Positions 42,729 through 51,230 of a stretch of DNA of 64,000 bases are shown one piece after another. Each line of letters opens with the position of its first letter. The first letter of the stretch is position 1. A model generated the notes under the pieces. The model searched no databases. It worked only from the letters and a program-made list of their open reading frames with translations, and had not been told where the DNA came from. The stretch comes from Verrucomicrobiota bacterium (lineage in GTDB: Bacteria > Verrucomicrobiota > Verrucomicrobiia > Opitutales > Opitutaceae), in contig JAEZUE010000074.1 of NCBI GenBank assembly GCA_023443455.1, forward strand, positions 1-64,000. The letters run 5' to 3'. The position numbers were made by a program, and so were the translations under genes.

Positions 42729-43379
42729 ATGGCGACCAAACGCCCCATCTCCGCCGCGACCACCGCCCCCTCCTGCCCGGTGTTCACCCGCATCCTCGAT
42801 GCCGCCCGCCGCCACTTCATTTCCATGGGCGTCAACCGCATCACGATGGACGACCTCGCCGGCGAACTGGGCATGAGCAAGAAGACCCTCTACGCCCATT
42901 TCCCCGGCAAGGAGGCGCTGATCGCCCACCTGATGGAGCGCAAGATCGCCGAGGTGCGCGAGGGCATGCACGCCATCGCCGACGACCTCGACGCCCCCTT
43001 CGCCGACCGCGTCCACCGCATGGCTACGTTCATCGTCCGCCAGACCAGCGAAATCTCGCCCGTCTTCCTCCGCGACCTCGAACGCCACCACCCCGCCCTC
43101 TTCGCCCGGATCGAGGCCGTCCGCGCCGAAATTCTCCCGGAAGTCTGGGGCAAGGTGCTCGCCTCCGGCGCCGAACAGGGCCTCGTCCGCGCCGAACTCG
43201 ATCCACGTTTCCTTTCGGAGATGATGCTCACCACGCTCCAGCAGATGCTTCGCCCCGCGGTGCTCGACCGCCTGGAGCTGCCTCCGCACGAGATCATCGA
43301 CCGCATGCTCACCATTCTCTTCAACGGCATCCTCACCCCCGCCGGCCGCAAAGCGTATGAAAAAGGTCCCTCCCGCTAA
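42729..43379 (+). CDS. TetR-family regulator (CecR-like context)
   Basis: A 216-residue TetR repressor. The DNA-binding domain (residues 17-62) is clear: RILDAARRHFISMGVNRITMDDLAGELGMSKKTLYAHFPGKEALI. A helical ligand-binding domain follows. It directly precedes, and overlaps by 23 bp, an HlyD gene that begins an exporter operon resembling E. coli ybhGFSR, which is controlled there by the TetR protein CecR (YbiH). Inferred role: autoregulated, ligand-responsive repressor of the exporter. Start ATG at 42729 excludes a 44-residue unconserved extension. Confidence 0.9.
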   Translation: MATKRPISAATTAPSCPVFTRILDAARRHFISMGVNRITMDDLAGELGMSKKTLYAHFPGKEALIAHLMERKIAEVREGMHAIADDLDAPFADRVHRMATFIVRQTSEISPVFLRDLERHHPALFARIEAVRAEILPEVWGKVLASGAEQGLVRAELDPRFLSEMMLTTLQQMLRPAVLDRLELPPHEIIDRMLTILFNGILTPAGRKAYEKGPSR

Positions 43380-44361
43380 CCGCCCCACGCGCCGCCACGC
43401 GCCGCTCGCCCTGCTCGCCGCCGGCCTTCTGTTCCTCGCCGGTGCCGGCTGCCAGCGCCAACCCGCCGCCACCGGCGAGATCCGCCTGTCCGGCAATATC
43501 GAGGCCACCGACGCCCAGCTCGGCTTCAAAATCCCCGGCCGCGTCGCCGCCCGCCTCGTCTCCGAAGGCGAACGCGTGGCCGCCGGCCAGCTCGTCGCCC
43601 TGCTCGACGACACCGAGCAGAAACAACAGGTCGACCTCCGCCGCTCCGAACTCGCCGCCGCCCGCGCCTCCCTCGCCGACCTCGAGGCCGGCGCCCGTCC
43701 CCAGGAACTCGCCACCGCCCGCGCCGCCCGGCGCAGCGCCGAGGCCGAACGCGAACGCGCCGCCCTCGAGCTCGCCCGCCAACAGGACCTCCGCCGGCGC
43801 GAAGTCAATTCGCCCCGCGACCTCGAGACCGCCGCCGCCGCCGCCGCGGTCGCCACGGCCCGGGCCGAACAGGCCGTCGAAGCCCTCAAACTCGCCGAGG
43901 AAGGACCGCGCAAGGACGCCGTCGCCGCCGCCCGTGCCCGCGCCGAGACCGCCCTCGCCGCTCTCGCCCTCGCCGAAACCCAGCTCGACAACACCCGCCT
44001 GCTCGCCCCCTTCCCCGGCGTCGTTCTCTCCCACAACATCGAACCCGGCGAATTCGTCGCCGCCGGCACCCCCGTCGTCACCGTCGCCGACCTCGCCCAC
44101 CTCTGGGTGCGCGCCTACCTCCCCCAGACCGACCTCGGCCGTATCCACCACGGCCAGCCAGCCGAAGTCCGCACCGACTCCTTCCCCGATAAGACCTACC
44201 CGGGCACCGTCGGCTTCATCTCCGCCGAGGCCGAGTTCACCCCGAAGACGGTGCAGACCGAGAAGGAACGCGTGAAGCTCGTCTTCCGGATCAAGATCGA
44301 CCTCGCCAACCCCGACGAGGAACTCAAGCCCGGCATGCCCGCCGACGCCATCCTGCGCTGA
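43357..44361 (+). CDS. HlyD-family periplasmic adaptor lipoprotein (YbhG-like)
   Basis: A 334-residue membrane-fusion protein. A lipoprotein signal is seen at the N-terminus (LALLAAGLLFLAGAGC, lipobox AGAGC at about residue 32). It has the barrel-sandwich motif GNIEATDAQLGFKIPGRVAARLVSEGERVAAGQ, a long alpha-helical hairpin (residues 75-205, Ala/Arg/Glu-rich), the return lipoyl half ETQLDNTRLLAPFPGVVLSHNIEPGEFVAAGTPVVTVAD and a beta-barrel end. It would link the inner-membrane ABC exporter to the outer membrane. The start overlaps the TetR gene. Confidence 0.92.
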   Translation: MKKVPPANRPTRRHAPLALLAAGLLFLAGAGCQRQPAATGEIRLSGNIEATDAQLGFKIPGRVAARLVSEGERVAAGQLVALLDDTEQKQQVDLRRSELAAARASLADLEAGARPQELATARAARRSAEAERERAALELARQQDLRRREVNSPRDLETAAAAAAVATARAEQAVEALKLAEEGPRKDAVAAARARAETALAALALAETQLDNTRLLAPFPGVVLSHNIEPGEFVAAGTPVVTVADLAHLWVRAYLPQTDLGRIHHGQPAEVRTDSFPDKTYPGTVGFISAEAEFTPKTVQTEKERVKLVFRIKIDLANPDEELKPGMPADAILR

Positions 44362-44402
44362 GCCCTCCACCGCGCCCCGCCCTCCGGCCACCATCCACCG
44401 GC

Positions 44403-45350
44403 ATGCCCGCCATCCGCACCCACGGCCTCCGACGCCACTTCGGCGCACTCGTCGCCGTCGACAGCCTCGACCTCGAGGTGCGGCCCGGCGAGATCTTCGG
44501 CCTGGTCGGACCCGACGGCGCCGGGAAGACGACGACGATGCGCCTGCTCACCGGCCTCCTGCCGCCCACCGCCGGCACTGCCGAGGTCGCCGGCCACGAT
44601 GTCGTGCGCGACGCCGCGAAGCTCAAGGACCACATCGGCTACATGAGCCAGCGCTTCGGCCTGTATCCCGATCTCACCGTCATCGAGAACATCGCGTTCT
44701 ACGCCGACATCTACGGCGTGCCGCGCCGCGAGTTCGCCGCCCGCGCCGAGCGCCTGCTCGGCTTCAGCAACCTCGCGCCCTTCCGGCACCGCCAGGCCGG
44801 CCGCCTCTCCGGCGGCATGAAACAGAAGCTCGGGCTGGCCTGCGCGCTCATCCACACCCCGCGCGTGCTCTTCCTCGACGAGCCGACCAACGGCGTCGAC
44901 CCCGTCTCCCGCCGCGACTTCTGGCGCATCCTCTACCAGCTCGTGCGCGACGGCGTCACCCTCTTCGTCTCCACCGCCTACCTCGACGAGGCCGAACGCT
45001 GCAACCGCCTCGCCCTCCTCCACGAAGGCCGTCTCCTCGGTTTGGGCACACCCGACGAGGTCAAGCGCCTCATGCCCGGCGCGCTGCTCGAGGTCCGCAC
45101 CTCCGCCCCGCGCCGCACCGCCCTCCTGCTCCGCGAGCAGCTCGACGGGGCTTCCGTCGGTCTCTTCGGCGACCGGGTGCACGTCGCGACCCGCGACGCC
45201 GCCGTCGCGGAGGCCGAGACCCGCCGCCTCGTCGCCGCCGCCGGCTTCGAGCTCCTCTCGCTCCGTCCCGTCGAACCCTCCCTCGAGGACGTCTTCGTCG
45301 CCGTGATCGGCCAGCCGGCGCACCACGGCAACCCGCCCCCGGATCGTTGA
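44403..45350 (+). CDS. ABC transporter ATP-binding protein, first (YbhF N-half-like)
   Basis: A 315-residue ATPase. Walker A is GPDGAGKTTTMRLL (GPDGAGKT instead of the usual GPNGAGKS). The Q-loop region has HIGYMSQRFGLYPDLTV. The signature is LSGGMKQKLGLACALIH, Walker B is VLFLDEPTNGVDP, and the switch region is FVSTAYLDEAERC, where the usual histidine of the H-loop (STHY) is replaced by alanine (STAY). The second ATPase of the operon keeps TTHYMEE. In E. coli YbhF both ATPases are one polypeptide. Here they are separate, and the altered switch suggests one degenerate site. Confidence 0.93.
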   Translation: MPAIRTHGLRRHFGALVAVDSLDLEVRPGEIFGLVGPDGAGKTTTMRLLTGLLPPTAGTAEVAGHDVVRDAAKLKDHIGYMSQRFGLYPDLTVIENIAFYADIYGVPRREFAARAERLLGFSNLAPFRHRQAGRLSGGMKQKLGLACALIHTPRVLFLDEPTNGVDPVSRRDFWRILYQLVRDGVTLFVSTAYLDEAERCNRLALLHEGRLLGLGTPDEVKRLMPGALLEVRTSAPRRTALLLREQLDGASVGLFGDRVHVATRDAAVAEAETRRLVAAAGFELLSLRPVEPSLEDVFVAVIGQPAHHGNPPPDR

Positions 45351-45487
45351 CATGCCCGACCTCGCCGCCACCCCGCCGCCACCGGCCCATGAGCAACATC
45401 CCCGCGGTAAGCCCATGGGCAACACCCCCGCTGCCGTGTCGCCAATCGTTCAGCACAAACCCGCCTGTCGAACCGCCCCCACCGCGC

Positions 45488-45508
45488 TTGTCACGTATTA
45501 CGTGACAA
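45488..45508. promoter_or_regulatory. 21-bp perfect palindrome A, candidate operator
   Basis: Half-site TTGTCACGTA either side of a central T. Centre at 45498. A near-identical palindrome lies with its centre 80 bp away at 45578. Length and symmetry are typical of TetR-family operators. A short RNA hairpin is the alternative. Confidence 0.55.
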
Positions 45509-45567
45509 GTCCCGGGGACCACACGCGCGGAACCCGCTCCGGGCAGGGACAGGCGCACCAGATGACG

Positions 45568-45588
45568 CTGTCACGTAATACGTGACAG
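45568..45588. promoter_or_regulatory. 21-bp perfect palindrome B, candidate operator
   Basis: Half-site CTGTCACGTA either side of a central A; it shares the core TGTCACGTA/TACGTGACA with palindrome A. It ends 26 bp before the ATG of the second ATPase gene. Confidence 0.55.
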
Positions 45589-45614
45589 CGACCGCCCCCC
45601 CCTCCTCCGCACCC

Positions 45615-46619
45615 ATGTCCGCCACACTACCCGCACCCACGGCCGCCGCCGACTCGATCGTCGAGGTCCGAAACCTCGAGAAGCGTTTCGGGGCGTTCCG
45701 CGCCGTGGCGGGCATCTCGTTTTCGGTCGCGCGCGGCGAGATCTTCGGCTTCCTCGGCCCCAACGGTGCCGGGAAATCCACCACGATCCGCATGCTCTGC
45801 GGCCTGCTCGCGCCGAGCGGCGGCACGGGGCGGGTCGCCGGACTCGACATCCGCACCGACACCGAACGCATCAAGTCGCACATCGGCTACATGAGCCAGA
45901 AGTTCTCCCTCTACGACGAGCTCACCGTCGAGGAGAACATCGACTTCTACAGCGGCATCTACCGCCTGCCCAAGACAAGGAAGGCCGCGCGCAAGGAGTG
46001 GGTGTTGCGCATGGCCGGCCTCACCGAGCACCGGCGATCCCGCACCGCCGATCTCTCCGGCGGCTGGAAACAGCGCCTCGCCCTCGGCTGCGCCGTGCTC
46101 CACGAGCCGCCCATCCTCTTCCTCGACGAGCCCACCTCCGGCGTCGACCCCAACAGCCGCCGCCAGTTCTGGGATCTCATCTACGAGCTCGCCGGCCAGG
46201 GCGTGACCGTGTTCGTGACCACTCACTACATGGAGGAGTCGGAGTACTGCGACCGCCTCGGCATCATCTACAACGGCCAACTGATCGCGCTCGGCCGTCC
46301 CCGCGAGCTGAAGACAAAGCACATGACCGACGCCGTGCTCGAGATCGACTGCCCGCGCCCGCAGGACGCCATGGCGGTGCTCGAGCGGCTGCCGGCGGTG
46401 AAGGAAACCGCGCTCTTCGGCAAGGGCCTGCATGCCGTCGTGCCGGCACCCGACACCGCCATCCCCGCGATCCGCGCCGCCCTCGCGGCCGCCGGGCAGC
46501 CCTCGACCCGGATCGAACGCATCGTGCCCACGCTGGAGGATGTATTCGTTTCGTTGATCGAAGCGCACTCCGCCGTGCGGCAGCACACCGCCGGCGCGCA
46601 GGAGGAATTCCGCCGATGA
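45615..46619 (+). CDS. ABC transporter ATP-binding protein, second (YbhF C-half-like)
   Basis: A 334-residue ATPase with intact catalytic motifs: Walker A GPNGAGKSTTIRML, HIGYMSQKFSLYDELTVEEN around the Q-loop, signature LSGGWKQRLALGCAVLH, Walker B ILFLDEPTSGVDP, and H-loop FVTTHYMEESEYC. It is about 265 bp downstream of the first ATPase gene. The gap contains the twin palindromes, so it may have a separate promoter. The ATG at 45615 is chosen; an upstream GTG at 45582 lies inside the second palindrome. The stop codon overlaps a possible small frame (ATGA). Confidence 0.93.
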   Translation: MSATLPAPTAAADSIVEVRNLEKRFGAFRAVAGISFSVARGEIFGFLGPNGAGKSTTIRMLCGLLAPSGGTGRVAGLDIRTDTERIKSHIGYMSQKFSLYDELTVEENIDFYSGIYRLPKTRKAARKEWVLRMAGLTEHRRSRTADLSGGWKQRLALGCAVLHEPPILFLDEPTSGVDPNSRRQFWDLIYELAGQGVTVFVTTHYMEESEYCDRLGIIYNGQLIALGRPRELKTKHMTDAVLEIDCPRPQDAMAVLERLPAVKETALFGKGLHAVVPAPDTAIPAIRAALAAAGQPSTRIERIVPTLEDVFVSLIEAHSAVRQHTAGAQEEFRR

Positions 46620-46699
46620 ACGCGACCGCCATCACGCCGACGCGCAGGGTCGAACCTTGTGTCCGAACCGTTTCGGCCCCGCCTTCAAAATCGCCGAAA

Positions 46700-46800
46700 G
46701 CCGCCGGCACGGAGCCCGGCGCCACGCCCGTCCGGCTCACTAGGCCGTGGCGCAGGCGTCCCTGCCTGCGGTCTCCGGCTCCGCCCGCTCCCCTTCGGCC
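46700..46800. repeat. Stray copy of the 108-bp repeat unit inside the exporter operon
   Basis: The segment contains CGGCACGGAGCCCGGCGCCAC, then CCGTGGCGCAGGCGTCCC and TGCCTGCGG, the same words and order as the tandem array at 59099-59641. It fills much of the 256-bp gap between the second ATPase and the first permease. A frame of 87 codons (46616-46879) runs through it, overlapping both neighbours by ATGA, but its protein is the Arg/Pro-rich translation of the repeat. Confidence 0.75.
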
Positions 46801-46875
46801 ACAGCGACAGTGGCAGGCTGAAGCGCCGCCCCACGCATCGGCGAACACGCCCACTTCGGACCACGGAGGTGCCCG

Positions 46876-48009
46876 ATGAACCTGCGTCGCCTCTGGGCGA
46901 TGGCCCGCAAGGAGGCTCTCCACATCCGCCGCGACCCGCGCAGCCTCGGACTGGCGCTCGGCATTCCCCTGCTGATGCTGCTGGCCTTCGGCTACGCGCT
47001 CACGCTCGACGTCGACCGGGTGCCCTTCGTCGTCTGGGACCAGAGCGGCACCGCGCAAAGCCGCGAGTTCGTCTCACGTTTTTCGGGCACGCCGTACTTC
47101 ACCCTGCACGGCACCGTCGCCGACAGTGCAGCGCTCGAGCGGGCGATCGACACCCGAGCGGCCATGCTCGCCCTCGTCATCCCGCCCGACTTCGCGCGCG
47201 ACCTCGACGCCGGCCGCACCGCGCCGGTGCAGGCCATCGTCGACGGCTCCGACTCGAACACTGCCGGCATCGTGCTCGGCTACTCGCAGGGCATCGCGCA
47301 GACCTTCAACCGCGACGTCGCACTCGACCAGATCCGCCGCCGCACCGGGCTCGCGACCGGCGGCGCACTGGATCTGCGCACGCGGGTCTGGTTCAACCCC
47401 GACCTGGCCAGCCGCAACTTCATCGTGCCCGGCATTCTCGCGGTGATCATGGGCCTGATCTCCGCGCTGCTCACCTCGCTCACCGTCGCCCGCGAATGGG
47501 AGAGCGGCACGATGGAGCAGCTCATCTCCACGCCCGTGCGCCCCGCCGAGATCATCCTGGGAAAACTGCTTCCGTATGTTGCAATCGGATTCGCCGACCT
47601 CGTCATCGCCGTGCTCATGGCGGTGCACCTGTTCGACGTCCCCTTGCGCGGCGGCGTACCGCTGCTCTTCGGCGCCGGCACGCTGTTCATCATCGCCACG
47701 CTCGCCCAGGGCCTGCTCATCAGCGCGCTCGCCAAACGCCAGCTGCTCGCCAGCCAGCTCGCGATGGTGGCGACCTTCCTGCCGGCGTTCCTGCTCTCCG
47801 GCTTCGCCTTCGCCATCGCCAACATGCCGACCGTCGTGCGCGGCATCACCCACATCGTGCCGGCGCGCTATTTCGTCTCGCTGGTGAAGGGCATCTTCCT
47901 GCGCGGGGTCGGCCTCGACGTGCTCTGGCCCGACATCGCCCTCCTCGCCGCCTTTGCCGTGCTCATGCTGACTGTCGCCATCGCCCGGACACGAAAGACG
48001 CTCGCATGA
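46876..48009 (+). CDS. ABC-2 type permease (YbhS-like)
   Basis: A 377-residue inner-membrane permease. The N-terminal helix RRDPRSLGLALGIPLLMLLAFGYALTLDVD is followed by a large periplasmic domain (DQSGTAQSREFVSRF, VDGSDSNTAGIVLGY). Five helices follow, with the family segment REWESGTMEQLISTPVRPAEIILGKLLPYV and FLLSGFAFAIANMP. It would pair with the second permease to form the channel. A good ribosome-binding site (GGAGGTG) precedes the ATG. Downstream, 155 bp without a clear gene separate it from the second permease. Confidence 0.93.
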   Translation: MNLRRLWAMARKEALHIRRDPRSLGLALGIPLLMLLAFGYALTLDVDRVPFVVWDQSGTAQSREFVSRFSGTPYFTLHGTVADSAALERAIDTRAAMLALVIPPDFARDLDAGRTAPVQAIVDGSDSNTAGIVLGYSQGIAQTFNRDVALDQIRRRTGLATGGALDLRTRVWFNPDLASRNFIVPGILAVIMGLISALLTSLTVAREWESGTMEQLISTPVRPAEIILGKLLPYVAIGFADLVIAVLMAVHLFDVPLRGGVPLLFGAGTLFIIATLAQGLLISALAKRQLLASQLAMVATFLPAFLLSGFAFAIANMPTVVRGITHIVPARYFVSLVKGIFLRGVGLDVLWPDIALLAAFAVLMLTVAIARTRKTLA

Positions 48010-48164
48010 CAACCGTGGCCAACACGCATGCAGGTTGGGCGAGGCATCCCCACCGAGCCGCGACTCACCGGGGACGGTTCGCCGTACCGTCCACCGCCGG
48101 ACGAAGCGCTCAACAAAAGGCAACCAAACCGGCCCGACGGGAGACTCCCGCCCCCTGACCCGCC

Positions 48165-49295
48165 ATGTGGGAACGCATCCTCACGCTCCTCGTCAAAGAG
48201 TTCCGCTCGGTCCTGCGCGACCCGCGCATGCGGCTGGTCATCATCGGCGTGCCGATCGTCCAGACGTTGATTTTCGGTTACGCGGTGTCGCTCGACGTCC
48301 GCCACGTGCCGCTGGTCGTGGTCGACCGCGACAACACGCCGGCCAGCCGCGAGAGCGTCGCGCGTTTCACCGGCTCGTCCTGTTTCGATGCGATCGCCCA
48401 CACGGCCGACCCCGACGAGGCGGCCCGCTACATCGACTCCGCCGAGGCCGCCGCGCTGCTCCAGATCGACGCGGGCTTCGAGCGCCGCCTCCACGCCGGC
48501 CAGACCGCGCCGCTGCAGCTCGTCGTCGACGGCGCCGACTCGAACACCGCGCGCTTCGTGGTCAACTACGCCAACGCCATCGTCGCCACCGCCGAGCAGG
48601 CTCTCACGCTCGAACGCACCGCGCGCCGCGCCGGTCGGCCGCTGGCCATCGGCGCCGTCGACCTGCGGCCGCGCGCTTGGTTCAACGCCGATCTCGAGAG
48701 CCGCAACTTCTACGTGCCCGGCATCATCGCGATGATGATCATGCTCGTGACCCTCATGCTCACCAGCATGGCGATCGTGCGCGAGAAGGAGGTCGGCACG
48801 ATCGAGCAGATCATGGTCACGCCGATCCGTCCGGTTGAATTCATCCTCGGCAAGTCCGCCCCCTTCGCGGCGGTCGGCTTCCTCGACGTGGCGCTCGTCT
48901 CCGCCGTGGCGTTGTTCTGGTTCCAGATTCCCTTCCGCGGCAGTTTCCTGCTGCTGCTGCTCGGCGTCGCGTTGTTCCTGCTCACCACGCTCGGCATCGG
49001 CCTGTTCATCTCGACGGTCAGCCGCACCCAGCAGCAGGCGATGATGACGACCTTCTTCTTCTTTTTCCCGGCGATGCTCTTCTCGGGCTTCATCTTCCCG
49101 ATCGCGAACATGCCGCCATTTTTCCAATACCTCAGTCTCGCCGACCCGTTGCGCTACATCCTCGTGGTGATCCGCGGGGTGTTCCTGAAGGGCGTCGGAT
49201 TCGAGATCCTCTGGCCCCAGCTCGCCGCCCTGCTCGCCCTCGGCGTGTTCGTGATGGCCGTCGCCGTCTCCCGCTTCCGCAAGACGCTGGCGTGA
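48165..49295 (+). CDS. ABC-2 type permease (YbhR-like)
   Basis: A 376-residue permease paralogous to the preceding one. It shares the pattern RDPRMRLVIIGVPIVQTLIFGYAVSLDV, the periplasmic domain with VDGADSNTARFVVNY, the cytoplasmic elbow REKEVGTIEQIMVTPIRPVEFILGK and FFFFFPAMLFSGFIFPIANMP. It ends the exporter operon (TetR, adaptor, two ATPases, two permeases). Homologous systems export xenobiotics or large hydrophobic compounds across both membranes with a TolC-like channel, which is not encoded here. Confidence 0.93.
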   Translation: MWERILTLLVKEFRSVLRDPRMRLVIIGVPIVQTLIFGYAVSLDVRHVPLVVVDRDNTPASRESVARFTGSSCFDAIAHTADPDEAARYIDSAEAAALLQIDAGFERRLHAGQTAPLQLVVDGADSNTARFVVNYANAIVATAEQALTLERTARRAGRPLAIGAVDLRPRAWFNADLESRNFYVPGIIAMMIMLVTLMLTSMAIVREKEVGTIEQIMVTPIRPVEFILGKSAPFAAVGFLDVALVSAVALFWFQIPFRGSFLLLLLGVALFLLTTLGIGLFISTVSRTQQQAMMTTFFFFFPAMLFSGFIFPIANMPPFFQYLSLADPLRYILVVIRGVFLKGVGFEILWPQLAALLALGVFVMAVAVSRFRKTLA

Positions 49296-49312
49296 GGGGC
49301 GCCGAATCTCGG

Positions 49313-49690
49313 TTACATTGTCCGCGGCTGCGCAGAAACCATCTTGGGACTAAGCACTTCATTCATGATCATCTTTCCGTATTCGTTCACAAATCCCGCC
49401 AAAGCTATATAAGAACACGACACCTCGAAATTCCGCGGTTTTGTTCTATCTCCACCCGGATGATTCCAGAAGACCCAGCATTCATCTCCCTCTGGCCCAT
49501 TCATGGGATTAATCTCAATATTTCCATGAGCTATGGCATGCCTTAGCAACTTGAGCCACTCCGGAGTGGTTGACCCAAAACCACGAGGTTTCACCCTGAT
49601 CTTGAAATCGGCCAACGCGCGGATCTCAGACTTGAAAGTCCGAACGTCCTCATCTGACTCGAACGGAAGGACTAGAAAGCTATAGGCCAA
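49313..49690 (-). pseudogene. HEPN-family protein, C-terminal part separated by an IS91-like insertion
   Basis: A 125-codon open segment starting at TTG, with lower GC than its neighbours. It contains LLRHAIAHGNIEI, in which Arg50 and His55 form the R-x4-H motif of HEPN ribonucleases, preceded by KIRVKPRGFGSTTPEWLK. I associate it with the pEK499_p136-type HEPN family. It has no proper N-terminus. A matching N-terminal part lies on the same strand at 52319-52516, on the far side of the mobile element. Joining AGT at 52319-52321 to TTG at 49688-49690 restores one frame of 191 codons. HEPN proteins commonly act as RNases in toxin-antitoxin or phage-defence systems. Confidence 0.65.
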
Positions 49691-49702
49691 ACCCGGAGAG
49701 TT

Positions 49703-49724
49703 ATGTGACGCGAAGCCGTCACAT
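49703..49724. repeat. Terminal hairpin of the IS91-like element
   Basis: Perfect 8-bp stem ATGTGACG/CGTCACAT with a 6-nt loop CGAAGC, lying 9-12 bp inside the inferred left boundary. IS91-type rolling-circle elements carry such a subterminal hairpin at one end. No other gene or terminator explains it; there is no T-run. Confidence 0.6.
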
Positions 49725-50056
49725 GACTCTTGTTGAACAAGCCCGGGGAGAACCGGAGACGAAGACCCTGCCGCCGGAGGACTAGCGCAGGAGCACGGCT
49801 AAAGCGGCCGTAATGCGCTTTGTGTTTTTCGCGTTGTCGACCGGCCGACGACGCTGCGGCGGGTTTCGAGGCCGATCCGGGGCCGATTGGGCCGGATATC
49901 CGGTGTCGAGTGGACAGTAATCGGTGAACAGTGCCGCGTCGGAACCGGCAATTGGCGGGCGTCTCCAGAGATTTGGCACAAGTGCGCAAAGCAGTGGCTT
50001 GGGCTCCGTACGCGGGAGCGATGCAATCATTGACTGGGGATTGGGCGACGAGGCAC

Positions 50057-51212
50057 TCATGGCGGTGCGCGGATGGGCAGCAGCCTGGCGACGACGACCA
50101 GGGTAAACTGCTCGCAATGGGGACAACGCAGGTGCCAGCGCGGCGGCAGCTCCGCCTTCTCGCGCACGACGATCACCTTCTCGAGCAGGTTTTGCGAGGG
50201 CTGCAGCCCTCGCCCTCGGCGTTGCCTCGGGCCTACGCTGCGCTCGGCCATCTCCGCGCTGCTGCGCTCCGTCGACGAGCATCCGGCGGCGTTTGGCGCT
50301 GGGGTGCAGCCAGCCGAAGTAGCGCACGCGATGCTGGCCAGCGGGCAGGATGTGTTGCAGGTACCGGCGCAGGAACTCGTCCCTGGTTAGTTCGCACTGG
50401 CGGTGTTCCTGCGTGCGGCTGTCGGTATAGGAGAACCGCACGTGGTCGTCGGTCGCCCCGAGGATGCGCTCGTCGGAGATGGCGGTGTGCTGCACGTAGC
50501 GGGCGAGGTACTTGACGACGTTCTCCCCCGTGCCCGCGGCCTCGATATGCACCCACCAGCCGTTGAACCACGCCGACTCGGGGATCTGCGCGTGCAGCTC
50601 GGGCGCGGCGGCGAGCAGGGCCTCCGCGAACCGGCGGCGCAGCTCGGCGGCGATCGGCTCGTTGGGCAGCAGGTAGTCGGGCCGGCGGGTCTTGCGCCAC
50701 TTGCGGTGGTCGGCGCGCAGCCCGCCGCCGGGGACGATGAAGTGGAGATGTGGATGCCGCTGCACCTGCCGGCCGCAGGTGTGCAGCACGCCGAGCATCC
50801 CGATCTCGGCACCGAGGTGGCGCGGGATCGCCGCGATCGTCTGCAACGCGCCCGCGGCGGTCTTGAAGAAGATGTCGTGCACCAGGTCGGGCCGCGCGGC
50901 GAAGGCGCCGTGCAGCGTCTCGGGCACCGTGCAGGTGACGAAGAAGTACGGCACGGGCAGGAGGCGATCGACCTGCTTGCGTGTCCACTCCTCCGTCTTC
51001 GCGCCGCCGCAGCGCGGGCAGGCGCGATGGTGGCAGGAGTGGAACCCGAGGTGTTCCTCGCCGCAATGGGTACAGCGATACCGGTGCCCGCCCAGGGCGG
51101 GCGTGCGGCAGCGTTGGATCGCGTGCAGGGCGCGGCGCTGCTCGGGGAGCAGATCGCTCCGGAGCAACGCCGCGCCGGCCTGCCGCGCCAGCCAGTCGGC
51201 GAGCACGGACAT
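50057..51212 (-). pseudogene. IS91-family HUH transposase, apparently frameshifted
   Basis: The frame from 51212 encodes a zinc-binding N-terminus (residues 47-68, YRCTHCGEEHLG with CHHRACPRCGG), the HUH motif RHPHLHFIVPGGG (about 153-157), and the tyrosine-bearing helix VVKYLARYV (about 235-239). It then has GWLHPSAKRRRMLV, after which the sequence becomes an Ala/Arg-rich chance frame (which stays open to 49782). The expected C-terminus (NLLEKVIVVREKAELPPRW, then LRCPHCEQFTLVVVARL) lies in another minus frame, ending at 50057. A shift of frame must occur between about 50270 and 50235. The intact product would be about 385 residues, normal for the family. A sequencing error cannot be excluded. 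Confidence 0.8.
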
Positions 51213-51230
51213 CGCGTGCCGGTTCTGTGG

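Noticed and set aside
46616..46879. 87-codon gene between ATPase and permease
   Set aside because: Despite neat ATGA overlaps, most of the product is the Arg/Pro-rich translation of a dispersed repeat; kept only as a finding.
49703..49724. Terminator for the transposase gene
   Set aside because: The hairpin has no T-run on either strand and lies just inside the element boundary, which fits a transposon end better.
49782..50250. C-terminal 150 residues of the long transposase frame
   Set aside because: Ala/Arg/Pro-rich after the expected frameshift; the conserved C-terminus of the family is in another frame ending at 50057.
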